NCBI GenBank assembly: GCA_051000755.1
Contig: JBPCNZ010000136.1
Coordinates: forward strand, 10,740-74,739
Direction of reading: 5' to 3'
Source of the DNA: JALZAH01 sp051000755
GTDB taxonomy: Bacteria; Actinomycetota; Acidimicrobiia; Acidimicrobiales; Palsa-688
Length of the DNA stretch: 64,000 nucleotides
The stretch's first letter is position 1. Each line of letters opens with the position of its first letter. The notes under the pieces are model-generated. The model was given only the letters and a program-made list of their open reading frames with translations. It made no database searches and was not told the DNA's origin. Below, piece after piece: positions 1-9,379 of this stretch. Position numbers and translations under genes: made by a program.

Positions 1-1440
1 GTCTCGGTCGACAAACCCCAAGAGGTCGCCATCCGTCTCGCCCTCCGGGGCGCCTTCGGCCAAGATCCCCTCAAAGACCTCCATTGCCACCAGGGGATCT
101 GGAGCGGCCGGACGGGCCCGTTGTGGATGCGCTGGCAGGCACCCGACTCTGTCCACGCCACGACCGACGGCGCCGACGGCCACGAGCTCCACACCTCCAT
201 CACCGTGCGCCCAGGTGAGCCGGTCGACCTCATCCTCGAGATCGCCGATCACCCACTCGAAGGCCAGCCACCCGACGCCGATGAAACCTGGTCGGCGACT
301 GCAGCCGCATGGGGGCGAGAAGTCCCATCCCTGGCTCACACGGTGGACCCACAGGGCGCGACCTTGGCCTACGCCGTGATGCGGGGCATGACCAGCAGTG
401 GCGGAGGCATGGTCGCGGCGGCGACGACATCGCTGCCGGAGCGGGCCGAGCAGGGCCGCAACTACGACTACCGTTACGTGTGGATCCGCGATCAGGCCTT
501 CGCCGGCCAGGCTGCCGCCGCCGCTGGAGGTCCTGCTCTCCTCGATGCCGCCGTCAGCTTTATCACGGCCCGGCTGCTCGACGATGGGCCGGATCTCACT
601 CCCGCCTACCGGGCCGACGGTTCGGCCGTCCCTGACCAGCGCCGCCTCGATCTTCCCGGTTACCCGGGAGGATTCGACCTGGTGGGCAACCACGTCAATG
701 AGCAGTTCCAACTCGACGCGTTCGGCGAAGCGCTCCTCCTCCTCGCCGCCGCCGCCCGCCACGACCGCCTCGACACCGACGGCCGCCACGCCGTCCAGGT
801 GGCCGCCACCGCGATCGAGCAGCGCTGGCAGGAACCCGACGCCGGCATCTGGGAGATCGACAACCGACCCTGGACCCACAGCCGACTCATCTGTGCTGCC
901 GGGCTCCGAGAAGCCGGCCGCGCCCTGGCCCCCGACGGGCGGGGCGACGCCGCACGCTGGTCGGTCCTGGCCGACCGGATCGCGGCCGACACCGCCGCCA
1001 CCTCCCTGCACCCCGACGGTCACTGGCAGCGATCCCCCGGCGACCACGGCGTCGACGGAGCCCTCCTCCTGCCTGCCCTGCGTGGTGCCTTACCGCCCGA
1101 GGATCCTCGCAGCGTGGCCACCCTCGCCGCAGTGATCGACCAGCTCAGCCAGGACGGTTACGCCTACCGGTTCCGCCACGGCGACCTCCCCCTCGCCCAG
1201 GCCGAAGGATCCTTCGTTCTCTGCGGGTTCGTCACGGCCATGGCTCTCGACCAGCAGGGCCGGCACCTCGAAGCCGCCCGCTGGTTCGAACGTTCCGCCC
1301 GGTGCAGCGGACCGGGCGCCATCCATGCCGAGGAATGGGACGTCGCCGAACACCAGCTACGTGGCAACCTGCCCCAAGCCTTTGTCCACGCCCTCCACCT
1401 CGAAGCTGCCGCCCGCCTGGCCCGAACGGCGGCACCATGA
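1..1440 (+). CDS. GH15 glucoamylase/trehalase-like glycoside hydrolase (5' partial)
   Basis: The reading frame is open from base 1, so the gene begins upstream of the window; an internal TTG at 121 is not the real start. The visible part is the (alpha/alpha)6 catalytic domain of a GH15 enzyme, which hydrolyses alpha-glucosidic bonds in glucans or trehalose. Diagnostic pieces are RNYDYRYVWIRDQ, the NEQFQLDAFGEALLLL helix, GIWEI (about nt 844-858, carrying the likely general acid Glu) and AEGSFVLCGF (about nt 1201, likely base Glu). The protein ends normally with a short Ala-rich tail. Glucan versus trehalose specificity cannot be read from sequence. The glycogen/trehalose genes near 22-26 kb are not in the same operon. 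Confidence 0.88.
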   Translation, partial: VSVDKPQEVAIRLALRGAFGQDPLKDLHCHQGIWSGRTGPLWMRWQAPDSVHATTDGADGHELHTSITVRPGEPVDLILEIADHPLEGQPPDADETWSATAAAWGREVPSLAHTVDPQGATLAYAVMRGMTSSGGGMVAAATTSLPERAEQGRNYDYRYVWIRDQAFAGQAAAAAGGPALLDAAVSFITARLLDDGPDLTPAYRADGSAVPDQRRLDLPGYPGGFDLVGNHVNEQFQLDAFGEALLLLAAAARHDRLDTDGRHAVQVAATAIEQRWQEPDAGIWEIDNRPWTHSRLICAAGLREAGRALAPDGRGDAARWSVLADRIAADTAATSLHPDGHWQRSPGDHGVDGALLLPALRGALPPEDPRSVATLAAVIDQLSQDGYAYRFRHGDLPLAQAEGSFVLCGFVTAMALDQQGRHLEAARWFERSARCSGPGAIHAEEWDVAEHQLRGNLPQAFVHALHLEAAARLARTAAP

Positions 1441-1480
1441 CGCCGTCGCTCCGTCCGGCGACGACCGACAGCGCCGGCGA

Positions 1481-1831
1481 TCAAGATCGGCTGTGGCCAC
1501 CGAACCCGGCCACCGCGAAACCTGAAGCCACGACGGCGTCCGCCAGCGCAGGCCGTCGCCAGCGACGGTCAGCGACACCGAAACCGACGGCGGTCACCGA
1601 GTGCACGAGGTCCACTACCGCACCCGCCCGTCGAACCGTAGACCCGCGGCGAGCCTCGACCACGGCCTCCAAAAGGTGGCGCGCGCCGAGCACCCGCAAC
1701 ACTCGACGCGATGCCGTCTCGTCGACCCCCCCCAGAGTTCGAACGACGACACCAGGGGCGCTCAGCAGCACAACAGCCCACCCCGCGCGCACCACCAACA
1801 GCCTGTTCACCTTGAACCCCGAGAATCGCAT
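1481..1831 (-). CDS. Small hypothetical membrane-associated protein
   Basis: A 116-residue minus-strand frame between two plus-strand genes. It has a hydrophobic N-terminal segment (RAGWAVVLLSAPGVVV), a central LGARHLLEAVVE stretch followed by basic residues, and an AGAVVDLVHSVTAVGFGVADRRWRRPALADAVVASG helix-rich half. Hydrophobic periods alternating with Arg clusters suggest a small integral membrane protein of a kind common and unnamed in actinobacteria. I base the call on composition and motif feel, not on a named family. It is the only plausible gene in the 469-bp gap between the GH15 and SDR genes. Confidence 0.5.
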   Translation of the reverse strand: MRFSGFKVNRLLVVRAGWAVVLLSAPGVVVRTLGGVDETASRRVLRVLGARHLLEAVVEARRGSTVRRAGAVVDLVHSVTAVGFGVADRRWRRPALADAVVASGFAVAGFGGHSRS

Positions 1832-1909
1832 GCTGGCTGTCTACCGCAGCAAACCCCGCCCGGCACGGTCCACCTAGGACCATCACAGAACCTTCCCTGA
1901 GGAGCAACC

Positions 1910-2911
1910 ATGAAACAACGTAAAGTCGCCGTCGTCACCGGCGCATCAGCAGGCGTCGGCAGGGCCACCGCCGTGGCCCTCGCCAAAGCCGGCTACGACG
2001 TCGCCCTCCTCGCCCGAGGCCAGGCCGGGCTCCAAGCAACCGCCGACCAGATCGAGGCCCTCGGTCGCCACGCCCTCCCCCTGCCCACCGACGTTTCCGA
2101 CTACGCCCAAGTCGACGCCGCAGCGTCGCGGGCCGAGGCCGGACTCGGCCCGGTCGACGTGTGGATCAACGACGCCATGACCACAGTCTTCGCACCCATC
2201 TGGGACACCGACCCGGCCGACTTCGCTCGCGCCGTCGAAGTCACCTTCCTCGGTCAGGTGTGGGGCACCAAGGCCGCCCTGAACCTCATGCGGCCCAGGG
2301 ACCGGGGGAACATCGTCAACGTCGGCTCCGCCCTGGCGTTCATCGGCATCCCCCTGCAGTCCACCTACTGCTCATCGAAGTTCGCCTGCCGAGGCTTCTT
2401 CGAGTCCGTCCGGGCCGAACTGATCCATGACGGCAGCCACATCCGCATGAGCATGGTCCACCTCCCCGCCGTCAACACCCCCCAGTTCGACTGGTGCCAA
2501 ACCTCCATGGACCACCACCCCCAGCCAGTCCCGCCCATCTACCAACCCGAGGTCCCCGCAAAGTTCATCGTCCGAGCCGCGCTCGACGGACGCCGATCCA
2601 AGGTCATCGGCTCGTGGAACAAGATGCTCGTCGCCGCCGGATCGATCCTGCCCGGCCTCGGCAACCAATACGCGGCCATCGGCGCCTGGGACACCCAACT
2701 CACCGATCAGGCCGTCAGCCAAGACCGGCCCGACAACCTCCGCAAACCCGTCGACAGCGACAGCGACCACGGTGCCCACGGCATCTTCGACCACCAAGCC
2801 GGAGGGTTTCTCGACCCGGTCTTCCTCAAGACCCTCCCCACCACCGCCAGGACCTTCGCCACCGCCACCAAGAACACCGTCAAAGACCGAGCACGACGAC
2901 TCAACCAGTGA
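1910..2911 (+). CDS. SDR-family NAD(P)-dependent oxidoreductase
   Basis: A 333-residue classical short-chain dehydrogenase. The Rossmann cofactor motif TGASAGVG lies at about residues 10-17, and the active-site Tyr/Lys occurs in YCSSKFA (about residues 153-159) after a Ser-containing SALAFIG strand. The usual NAG motif is replaced by NDA. After about 250 residues the protein continues with some 80 residues that include a basic C-terminus, longer than the core family. The substrate is unknown. The ATG follows a GAGGAG Shine-Dalgarno at a normal distance. The next gene begins 37 bp downstream with its own AGGAG, so the two may be co-transcribed. Confidence 0.88.
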   Translation: MKQRKVAVVTGASAGVGRATAVALAKAGYDVALLARGQAGLQATADQIEALGRHALPLPTDVSDYAQVDAAASRAEAGLGPVDVWINDAMTTVFAPIWDTDPADFARAVEVTFLGQVWGTKAALNLMRPRDRGNIVNVGSALAFIGIPLQSTYCSSKFACRGFFESVRAELIHDGSHIRMSMVHLPAVNTPQFDWCQTSMDHHPQPVPPIYQPEVPAKFIVRAALDGRRSKVIGSWNKMLVAAGSILPGLGNQYAAIGAWDTQLTDQAVSQDRPDNLRKPVDSDSDHGAHGIFDHQAGGFLDPVFLKTLPTTARTFATATKNTVKDRARRLNQ

Positions 2912-2948
2912 CCGCACACCCTTTTACACCACAGGAGACCCGATATCC

Positions 2949-3594
2949 ATGAGGCATGTCACGCAACACGGATCATCACCCGACGGCGACGCCCTCGACC
3001 TATGGGAGGCCCAAGACAAGCTCCTCCTTCAACTCTTCGACCAATGGGACTCCCCGTCGATCAGCCAATGGGACCACGGCACGATCGGCAAGCTGCTCCT
3101 CGAACACGCCGCCGTACGGGAAGGAGCCGTAGAAGCTGTCGCCGCCGCTCTTGGTCGCCTCGGAGACGACGACGGCACTGCCCGTGACCTACTAGCTAGC
3201 CGAAAGCTCCCAGCGACGGGCGATCATCGCTCACCTCGACGGAGAAAGCTCCGGCCGCGAACCAGCAGCAATCAACGTCAACACTTTGTTTAGCAAGGAA
3301 GCCGACACCCTACGCGACCGGTTGCGAGCTGATATCAACAAGGATCTGCACGACACCATCCCGGCCCTACGTGCCACCGTCTTCGACGGGGCCAAGGATG
3401 ACACGCTACGCAGCGCCCGCTACGTGCGGAAGCACGCGCCAAGCCACCCGAACCCCCACCCACGCTGGTACAGCGAACTACCACTCGTACAACGTCTTCA
3501 CACCATCTACGACAGAGTCCGAGGCTTCCCATGGCCCGAGAGCAAACCGTTCATGGACGAACAGCTCGCCGACAAGTACAACCAGGAAGGCTAG
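2949..3594 (+). pseudogene. Unknown helical protein, frame broken near 3195
   Basis: The ATG at 2949 follows an AGGAG and opens a frame reading LWEAQDKLLLQLFDQWDS, then KLLLEHAAVREGAVEAVAAAL. After ARDLLA (about nt 3195) this frame becomes nonsense. The +1 frame continues sensibly as AESSQRRAIIAHLDGES and on through LRDRLRADINKDLHDTIPALRATVF to a stop at 3594. Joined, the product would be about 215 residues, mostly alpha-helical and charged. The layout loosely recalls hemerythrin-like HHE proteins, but no metal-ligand set can be confirmed and I do not assign a function. A one-base indel, real or from assembly, explains the break. Confidence 0.55.
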
Positions 3595-4118
3595 CGATCC
3601 CTGCTGACCCGCATAAAGGGCGTCTATTACAGGGGATAATGCACGAAGTCCCAGGCAATAGCGGACGGCGGTCCTTCGGCGATCTCCTTTCTCCGGAACT
3701 GAGACAACCAGCGCCGAGACACCGGCTCGGTTCGAGCTAAGCGGGACGCCACGAGATCCGGCATACATTTCGTCACTTGGGTCTCGCCAACCAGTCGCCT
3801 CCGTTCGTCGGTTCCGCCTCAGCCGAACGCTTCCTCGCCGGGCCAGCCAAGGGCTCGGCCGGCGCAACATTGGCGACCGTCTCATCAACCCGGCGGGACG
3901 CAACAATGGACGTGCTTGACGCGACATATGGGCCATTTCAGGTCGCCACCGGTAACCGGCAGTCACTCAGAAATGGTCTCTGAGCTGCGTATTCAGTTCG
4001 TTCGACTCTTAGAAAAAGACGAAGGCAAGGGCCTGCAGAGCCTTACACCGGTGCTATTCCGGTCGCTGCTTCCAACAAACGATCTGCTCACAGGGTGTGC
4101 CTCTGCGAACGACCGTCG
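3595..4118. other. Gene-free stretch
   Basis: About 520 bp with somewhat lower GC than the surroundings. Short frames exist on both strands but none has convincing codon use, a ribosome site or a recognisable motif. It lies between a frameshifted gene and a truncated acyltransferase, so it may be decayed coding DNA. I see no RNA gene or repeat in it. Confidence 0.4.
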
Positions 4119-5456
4119 TCAGGGGGTGGTCAATGCTGCGGTTGAGAGTTCATCGGTCATGGCCCAGTCTCCGATCGAATTGATCTGCAGGGTGACGTAT
4201 CGGCCGGTGATCGGCTGGGCGCCTGTGACCGTCAATTTCGACGTCTGGTCGTTCCGGCCGAGGGCTGGTGCCTCGACCGAGCCGAGCTTTTGACCTCGTT
4301 GCCCGGCGACGTCGGACACGTACACATCGACGCTCGTGGGCACGGCTGCCGCGCCTCCGAGAACCTGCAGCCATGTCGATGTGGCCGAGCAGATCGGCGC
4401 CGGCGCTGCGAGATTTTCGACGATGGCGGTGGAGGTTGTCTGAAAACCAATCCAGGCAGGATCGGCGAAGGTTGCCTTTCCCCGTACGCCATCGATGAGC
4501 TTGGTGGGAGCCGCCGAGTCGAAATAGGGAGTGAGCGGGTTCGCCGTGTAGGAGGCGATCCTGGCCGGTTTCACCCGGGACGCTTGTGTCTGGCAGATGC
4601 CAGCGACTGTCGGCTGGGTGTTGCCGGCCACGGGTCTGGTTGTCGACTGGATGGCGGACAGCAGCAGGCCCCCGACCCATTTCTGACCGCCGACGGCGAG
4701 ATGTCCCGTGTCATCGTAGATGGGTTGGCCTTCGTGATCGGCTAGGCATCCTCCGTTCGGGCAGAGGACCCCGTTCATGTCGAAGAGGGTGGCGGAGTCC
4801 AGTCGGGCGGCACGAGTGATCAGTCGGTTGATGCAGGCCGTTGACTGAAGGTCACCGCTGTCTCGAACCGTGGTCAGGACCACGGGCAGGTTGTTTGACC
4901 CGGGAAGGGTGTTGATAGCGGAGTCGAGGGCCTGGTTGTACTGGGCTCCGTAGGCTGGGGCACAGGCTGCTCCTGGCCCTCCGGATTGCTCGACGGCGGC
5001 CGCATCGAAGGTGCCTTCCATGAGCAGGGCCACATCGGGATGATCGTTCGCTTCAGAATGAACCCAGGATTGAGTCTGGGCGGAGGAGCAACCCGTCGAA
5101 CCCGGGGTGAGGAGACCGCAACCGGGAACGCCAAGGTCGATGACTGTGTTGCGCTGCTCCGTGTCGGCAAGGGTCAAGCCGTAACCCATGTTTCGGGCCC
5201 ATGAGTCGCCCGCGACCAGGATCCGCAGGCTCTGGCCGGCACCGGCCGAGACCCCCGCCGGCCGACCGGTAGGGGTCTGAGAGGCGGAAACCGGTCGGGT
5301 ACTTCGAACTCCGAGCACGACCTTGCTGCTCCCCAGCTCTGCTGGAAGTACAGGTGGGGTCGCAAAGACAAGCGCAGCGAGCCCAGCGCCGATAGGACCC
5401 AGCAAGAAGCCCATTTTGAGCCCGGAGAGCCCACTCTTTCGGATTGGCTGCTCCAC
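4119..5456 (-). CDS. SGNH-hydrolase C-terminal part of a truncated OafA/OatA-type acyltransferase
   Basis: A 445-residue open frame whose first residues, MEQPIRKSG, match the segment following the last membrane helices of acyltransferase-3 proteins (usual context FVEQPIR). Then come a membrane/linker segment, an SGNH esterase domain with block I GDSWA (about residue 84), a DHEGQ and YDDTGHLAVGG block holding the catalytic Asp/His pair, and a C-terminal galactose-binding-like region. Reading upstream in frame gives FDLWTVRLLLTVAVSMAS, then a TAA at about 5464-5466, then SFVEQPIRK. The TAA sits where this family has Tyr, and the rest of the membrane domain is absent beyond 5534. The intact ancestor would acetylate an exported glycan. 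The remaining SGNH part lacks its membrane transferase and is probably a pseudogene. Confidence 0.72.
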   Translation of the reverse strand: MEQPIRKSGLSGLKMGFLLGPIGAGLAALVFATPPVLPAELGSSKVVLGVRSTRPVSASQTPTGRPAGVSAGAGQSLRILVAGDSWARNMGYGLTLADTEQRNTVIDLGVPGCGLLTPGSTGCSSAQTQSWVHSEANDHPDVALLMEGTFDAAAVEQSGGPGAACAPAYGAQYNQALDSAINTLPGSNNLPVVLTTVRDSGDLQSTACINRLITRAARLDSATLFDMNGVLCPNGGCLADHEGQPIYDDTGHLAVGGQKWVGGLLLSAIQSTTRPVAGNTQPTVAGICQTQASRVKPARIASYTANPLTPYFDSAAPTKLIDGVRGKATFADPAWIGFQTTSTAIVENLAAPAPICSATSTWLQVLGGAAAVPTSVDVYVSDVAGQRGQKLGSVEAPALGRNDQTSKLTVTGAQPITGRYVTLQINSIGDWAMTDELSTAALTTP

Positions 5457-5600
5457 GAAGCTTTAGGACGCCATCGAGACAGCGACGGTGAGCAAGAGGC
5501 GCACCGTCCAGAGGTCGAAACCCGAGTCGTGCATCGACGTTGCGGCTCAAACAATGCGCCGAGCTGCTCGAGGATTTCGCCGAACGAGTCTTTGAGGCCC

Positions 5601-6023
5601 GTGAACGTCCCTGAGCCTGCTGGGCCCTCCAAACGCGTGTTGGCGCCGGTCTACCTGGCTGGGTTCACCACGGCGTTCGGCGCCCACGCCGTCGCTGCGA
5701 ACCTGGGCGGGTACGGCTTCGCCCACCACAGGTCGCTTTGGGAGCTGGGCTTGTTGTTGGGGATCTACGACGGCGCCGAGGTCATCCTCAAACCGGTGTT
5801 CGGGGCGCTGAGCGACCGGGTCGGTCCCAAACCTGTCCTGGTCGGCGGACTCGTCGCCTTCGCCCTTGCCTCTGCGGCGTTCGTGGTCGCCGGCCACGCC
5901 GGCACCCTCGGCCTCGCCCGTTTAGGCCAGGGCGCAGCCGCCGCATCGATCAGCTCCTGGAGGTGGTGTTGCCCGCTCAGACGGTTGGGGAGCCCGGTGA
6001 GAGCATCGTGGGTGAGCTCGTAG
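5601..6023 (+). pseudogene. MFS transporter, N-terminal fragment only
   Basis: GTG at 5601 opens a frame with two to three typical MFS helices: VYLAGFTTAFGAHAVAANLGGYGF, LWELGLLLGIYDGAEVILKPVFGALSDRVGPK (carrying the loop 2-3 signature G-x-L-S-D-R-x-G-x-K) and VLVGGLVAFALASAAFVVAG. After GLARLGQGAAAAS (about 5945) the frame turns into antisense of the neighbouring GGDEF gene and stops at 6023. Only about 115 of the usual 400 residues remain. The fusion point coincides with the point where the opposite-strand GGDEF gene loses its sense, marking a deletion junction. Confidence 0.72.
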
Positions 6024-7039
6024 GCCAAGCGCCGCTCGGTGTGCATCCGTTCGTTTATGGCCCGCGACATGCACCATGCCGCCAGGGCGCTGAGGATCAG
6101 GGCCGACGTGGCCACGACGAGGCGATCGGCCCCGGCGATGCTCCCCTTGGGGCTGGCCAGGACCGCAGCGGGGATGCACAGGGCGACGATGACGAACGGC
6201 AGGCGCAGCCTGTCGCTCGGGGCGTGCTGGGGCGAGGTGGGTCCGGTGGTCATGCGGGGCAACGAGGGATGGCACACTGCGCTCGAAGCGGCCACGAAGC
6301 CAAGGGCGAACGGCAGGTTGAGGAGGCTCCCACTGATGGCCAGCCGACCGGTCTCCGCCAGCAGGTAGAGGCCGTCACCCACGACCAGGAAACCCAAGGC
6401 ACCGATCGCCATCAACCCGGCCGGGGATGGTCGTCGACCCGAGCGGGAGGCGACCCGCGCCGCCGTGGCCGCAACGAAGATGGAGCACGGCACGTAGGCA
6501 CTCACGATGAGGCGCACTCGGAGGGGGACATGGTGATGCGAGAGGGAGGGGGTGACGACGTACACCCAGGTCAGGAGAAAGGCAGCCACGGCACTGATGG
6601 CGGCGTCGATGATGGCGTCACGATCGAAGGGCCCGCGGGACCGGGCGCCGACGACGCCGACGACTCCGATGACGACGAGGGCGTAGCCGGAGAGACTGAA
6701 GAGGTCGGGTACCAGGGCCCGATGCGATGTCAGGTCACCGAGAGTGTGGTACGTGTCGCGTAGCTGACCTCCGACCAGCCACAGGGCGAAGGCGCCCACG
6801 AGGACCAGCCAGGGCCACAGCGGCTCCGGCTTCCAGCGTTTGATTCCCAGAAATGTGCTGACCAGAGCCTGCGCCGCGAGGACGACGAAGGTGGTGCCGC
6901 CAGTCGCGCCGAAAAGGCCAGAAGTCCCTAACGCCACCCAGATCACGCCGCCCAGGGCCACGATGCGCGATGGCACAAAGGAGGCCGAGTCACGCAACAC
7001 CTCTCCCGGGCCGCTCCCGCGGCGCCGTTTGGAGGTCAT
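5945..7039 (-). pseudogene. Membrane GGDEF (diguanylate cyclase-type) protein, truncated before its catalytic core
   Basis: ATG at 7039 (MTSKRRRGSGPG) starts a protein with roughly eight to nine hydrophobic helices over about 300 residues (for example VIWVALGTSGLFG, WPWLVLVGAFALWLVGG, FVIVALCIPAAVLA). It then runs into ERRLAYELTHDALTGLPNRL, the entry motif of GGDEF domains. About 15 residues later (ELIDAAA, near 5945) the frame passes into antisense of the MFS fragment and continues meaninglessly to 5765. The GG(D/E)EF signature and nucleotide-binding residues are missing, so no cyclic-di-GMP synthesis is expected. A longer upstream extension of the same frame overlaps the next gene and is not credible. 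Confidence 0.72.
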
Positions 7040-7241
7040 CGTCAACACCTCATGGTCAGGGTGCACAGATCTTATGCCCGTAAGAAATCCTAGTAGGAAT
7101 GAAAACGAACCATTGGCCGGGCCAATGGACGAATTTTCGACCGTAGGATCTGCTCGAAAACGAGGTTGATGTGTCTCTTTGCTACGCCATTTATGCCGAG
7201 AAAAGTATTTTCCACGGCGGCGGAGCCGGTAGGTTTCCCTC

Positions 7242-7961
7242 GTGCTTCCATCCTGGGCTGACCTCTCCGAACGACTCGTCAAGGCGCTCCGGCTCGCCAC
7301 GGCGCCCGTGGCTATCAGCTTCTCGGCCGGCCCGACGCCCGGTGTCGAGCGCTTTGACGCCCCGATGGCATCGCCCACCGCGGACGGTCGCCAAGGTCGG
7401 GTCTCGGCCGGGTGTGTGTTCTGGGCACTCGGGGCCGAGCGGACCTTCGCCACGGTCGCGGAGGATCACGGCAACTGCAGCGTCGGAAGCGTCACCCACG
7501 GCCTGCTGGCGCCGAGCGAGGTTGTCGACCACATCGACGTCGCCGAGCTGGTCGGGGCCGGGTGGGTCGGCCCCGACCTCCTCGACCAGCTGCCCAAGGT
7601 GTCGGACCGGCCCGCCGCGGTCGTCTACGGGCCGCTCGGGGACAGCCCGATCGAGCCTGATGTGGTCCTCCTGCGGGTCAACGCCCGCCAGATGATGGTG
7701 CTCTCCGATGCCCTGCCGGGCCTTACGATCCAGGGCAAGCCCCAATGCCACGTCGTGGCGTTGGCCAAGGAGCACGGCGTTCCGGCCGCAAGTGTCGGCT
7801 GTGCTCTGAGCCGCCAGCGGACCGGTATGCGCCCCGACGAGATGACCTGCGCCCTGCCGGCCGCGCCACTCGATTCGATCGTGGCGGACATCGAGAAGAC
7901 GGCTGCGATCGACGCTGCCGTCGGCCGGTACGCGGCTGAGGACGCCCGTCGCTTCGCCTGA
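7242..7961 (+). CDS. DUF169 domain protein
   Basis: A 239-residue protein of the DUF169 family, whose function is not established; relatives occur near redox and tetrapyrrole genes. Family hallmarks are APVAISF near the N-terminus, GCVFWALG followed by TFATVAEDHGNCSVGS (clustered Cys/His), and VVYGPL. Cys residues at GKPQCHVV, SVGCALSR and DEMTCALP suggest a bound metal or flavin-associated site, which is inference. The GTG start at 7242 has only a weak upstream AGG. The gene converges on the radical SAM gene, with 35 bp between the two stop codons. Confidence 0.78.
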   Translation: MLPSWADLSERLVKALRLATAPVAISFSAGPTPGVERFDAPMASPTADGRQGRVSAGCVFWALGAERTFATVAEDHGNCSVGSVTHGLLAPSEVVDHIDVAELVGAGWVGPDLLDQLPKVSDRPAAVVYGPLGDSPIEPDVVLLRVNARQMMVLSDALPGLTIQGKPQCHVVALAKEHGVPAASVGCALSRQRTGMRPDEMTCALPAAPLDSIVADIEKTAAIDAAVGRYAAEDARRFA

Positions 7962-7996
7962 GGGCCCACCGGCCATGCGCCCTCGCCGGGCAACGA

Positions 7997-9379
7997 TCAG
8001 GCGAGCGGTGCGAGCGGGGCCAGTTGGGCCTCGGTGGGCTCGCTGCAGCAGAACCACGGCTCGGTGAGATGAGCCCTGCCTCCCGGAGGACCCCCAGAGA
8101 CCGCGCCCAGCGTGGGCCGGGCCGAGGAGGTCTTGGCGCAGGCCCGAATCAGGGCGTCCACCTCTTCGAAGGTCCGCTCGGGCGCCTGGCCGACCTGCGC
8201 CTCGACCAGCCCGGCGATCTGATCCTGGAGGTGGTCCATGGCCGGATCGGGATGGGTCCAGGTCCAGCCCAGCCTGGCCGGGTCATAGCCCGTCACGTGC
8301 GGGGTCATGGCCGGCTCACCGAGGAGCAGCGAACCGTCGGGGACGAGCAGGCGCACGCAGTACTGCACCGGATCGACGTTGGCGATGAGATCGTGGTTGA
8401 TCACGAAGTCCATCAGGGCGACCAGGTCGTCAGGGGTGGTCCACGGGGTGAAGGGCAACCATGAGGGGCGGACCTCGATGCTGTGGGCTCGGAGGGCGAT
8501 CACGGCTTCCGACGCATCGGCGCCGGTATGGCCCTTGACCAGACAGGCGAGGATCGGGTCGCTGACCGATTCGAAGGCGGAGACGACGAATACGCAACCG
8601 GCCTCGGCCAGTTGGGGGAGGGCATCGGGGTAGCGGAGGATGTGCTCCACCTTGATGGTCGCGTCGAAGGTCAGGTCAGGGTGCCGCTGGTGGATGGCGG
8701 CCACCACTCGTCGTGCGTGGTGAGGGGCATTCAGGAAGTCGGGGTCGGCGAAGCTGATGTGGCGGGCCCCGGCGGCCACCACGGACTCGACATCGGCGAG
8801 GACCGCCGCCTCATCGGTGGGGCGGACCCGCCCGTCGTAGACCACGGGAACCGGGCAGTGACGGCAGCGGTGGGAGCAGCCGCGGCTGGCGGCGACCGAG
8901 CCGACTAGTCGCTCTTCGCCGCCGACGGCCAGACGGGTGTAGCGCCCCAGCGGCGGCAACAGGTCCCGGAGCGGGACCCGACCCGGCGAGCGCGGCAGCT
9001 GGACCGGGGCTCCGTGATCCTCGCCGGCCGCCCATGCCACCAGGCCGGCCTCGTACTCGCCGGCGATGATGGCGTCGGCCGGCGACGTCACCGTGAGCTC
9101 CCGCCCCATTCCCGCGTACAGGCCGAAGAAGCACATCGGCAGATCCGGTCGGGGAACCCGGATGGTGGCCGCGACCCGCAACGCCAGGCGCATCGCCGTG
9201 TGCATCGGTACGGAAAACGCCACCCGATCGGCCCAGTCGACCTCGGCCCGCTCGAGGGTGTCGACGGCCACATCGACACAGCGGACCTCGTGGCCGGCGT
9301 CGAGCAGGGCGGCGGACGCGGTGGCCGCCGACAGCGGTTGGTGCCCCAACTCGTAGGTCGACACCACCAGGACCCTCAC
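7997..9379 (-). CDS. B12-binding/radical SAM protein with CC-S-E-P C-terminal tail
   Basis: A 460-residue radical SAM enzyme. An N-terminal cobalamin-binding-like Rossmann domain (residues 1-140, RVLVVSTYELGHQPLS) precedes the [4Fe-4S] motif CSHRCRHC (about residue 172), followed by a TIM-barrel core with HISFADPDFLNAP and ATIKVEHIL. The last residues read TEPWFCCSEPTEAQL. A Cys-Cys (or Cys-Sec) pair in this setting resembles the family NCBI calls CUAEP/CCAEP-tail radical SAM protein; this is from memory and the reaction is unknown. The start codon overlaps the upstream ATP-grasp gene by 4 bp (GTGA), so the two are co-translated and probably act in one pathway on a shared substrate. Confidence 0.82.
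   Translation of the reverse strand: MRVLVVSTYELGHQPLSAATASAALLDAGHEVRCVDVAVDTLERAEVDWADRVAFSVPMHTAMRLALRVAATIRVPRPDLPMCFFGLYAGMGRELTVTSPADAIIAGEYEAGLVAWAAGEDHGAPVQLPRSPGRVPLRDLLPPLGRYTRLAVGGEERLVGSVAASRGCSHRCRHCPVPVVYDGRVRPTDEAAVLADVESVVAAGARHISFADPDFLNAPHHARRVVAAIHQRHPDLTFDATIKVEHILRYPDALPQLAEAGCVFVVSAFESVSDPILACLVKGHTGADASEAVIALRAHSIEVRPSWLPFTPWTTPDDLVALMDFVINHDLIANVDPVQYCVRLLVPDGSLLLGEPAMTPHVTGYDPARLGWTWTHPDPAMDHLQDQIAGLVEAQVGQAPERTFEEVDALIRACAKTSSARPTLGAVSGGPPGGRAHLTEPWFCCSEPTEAQLAPLAPLA

Noticed and set aside
7040..7453. N-terminal extension of the GGDEF frame
   Set aside because: It would overlap the DUF169 gene; the sequence before MTSKRRRG is not coherent and a good start exists at 7039.
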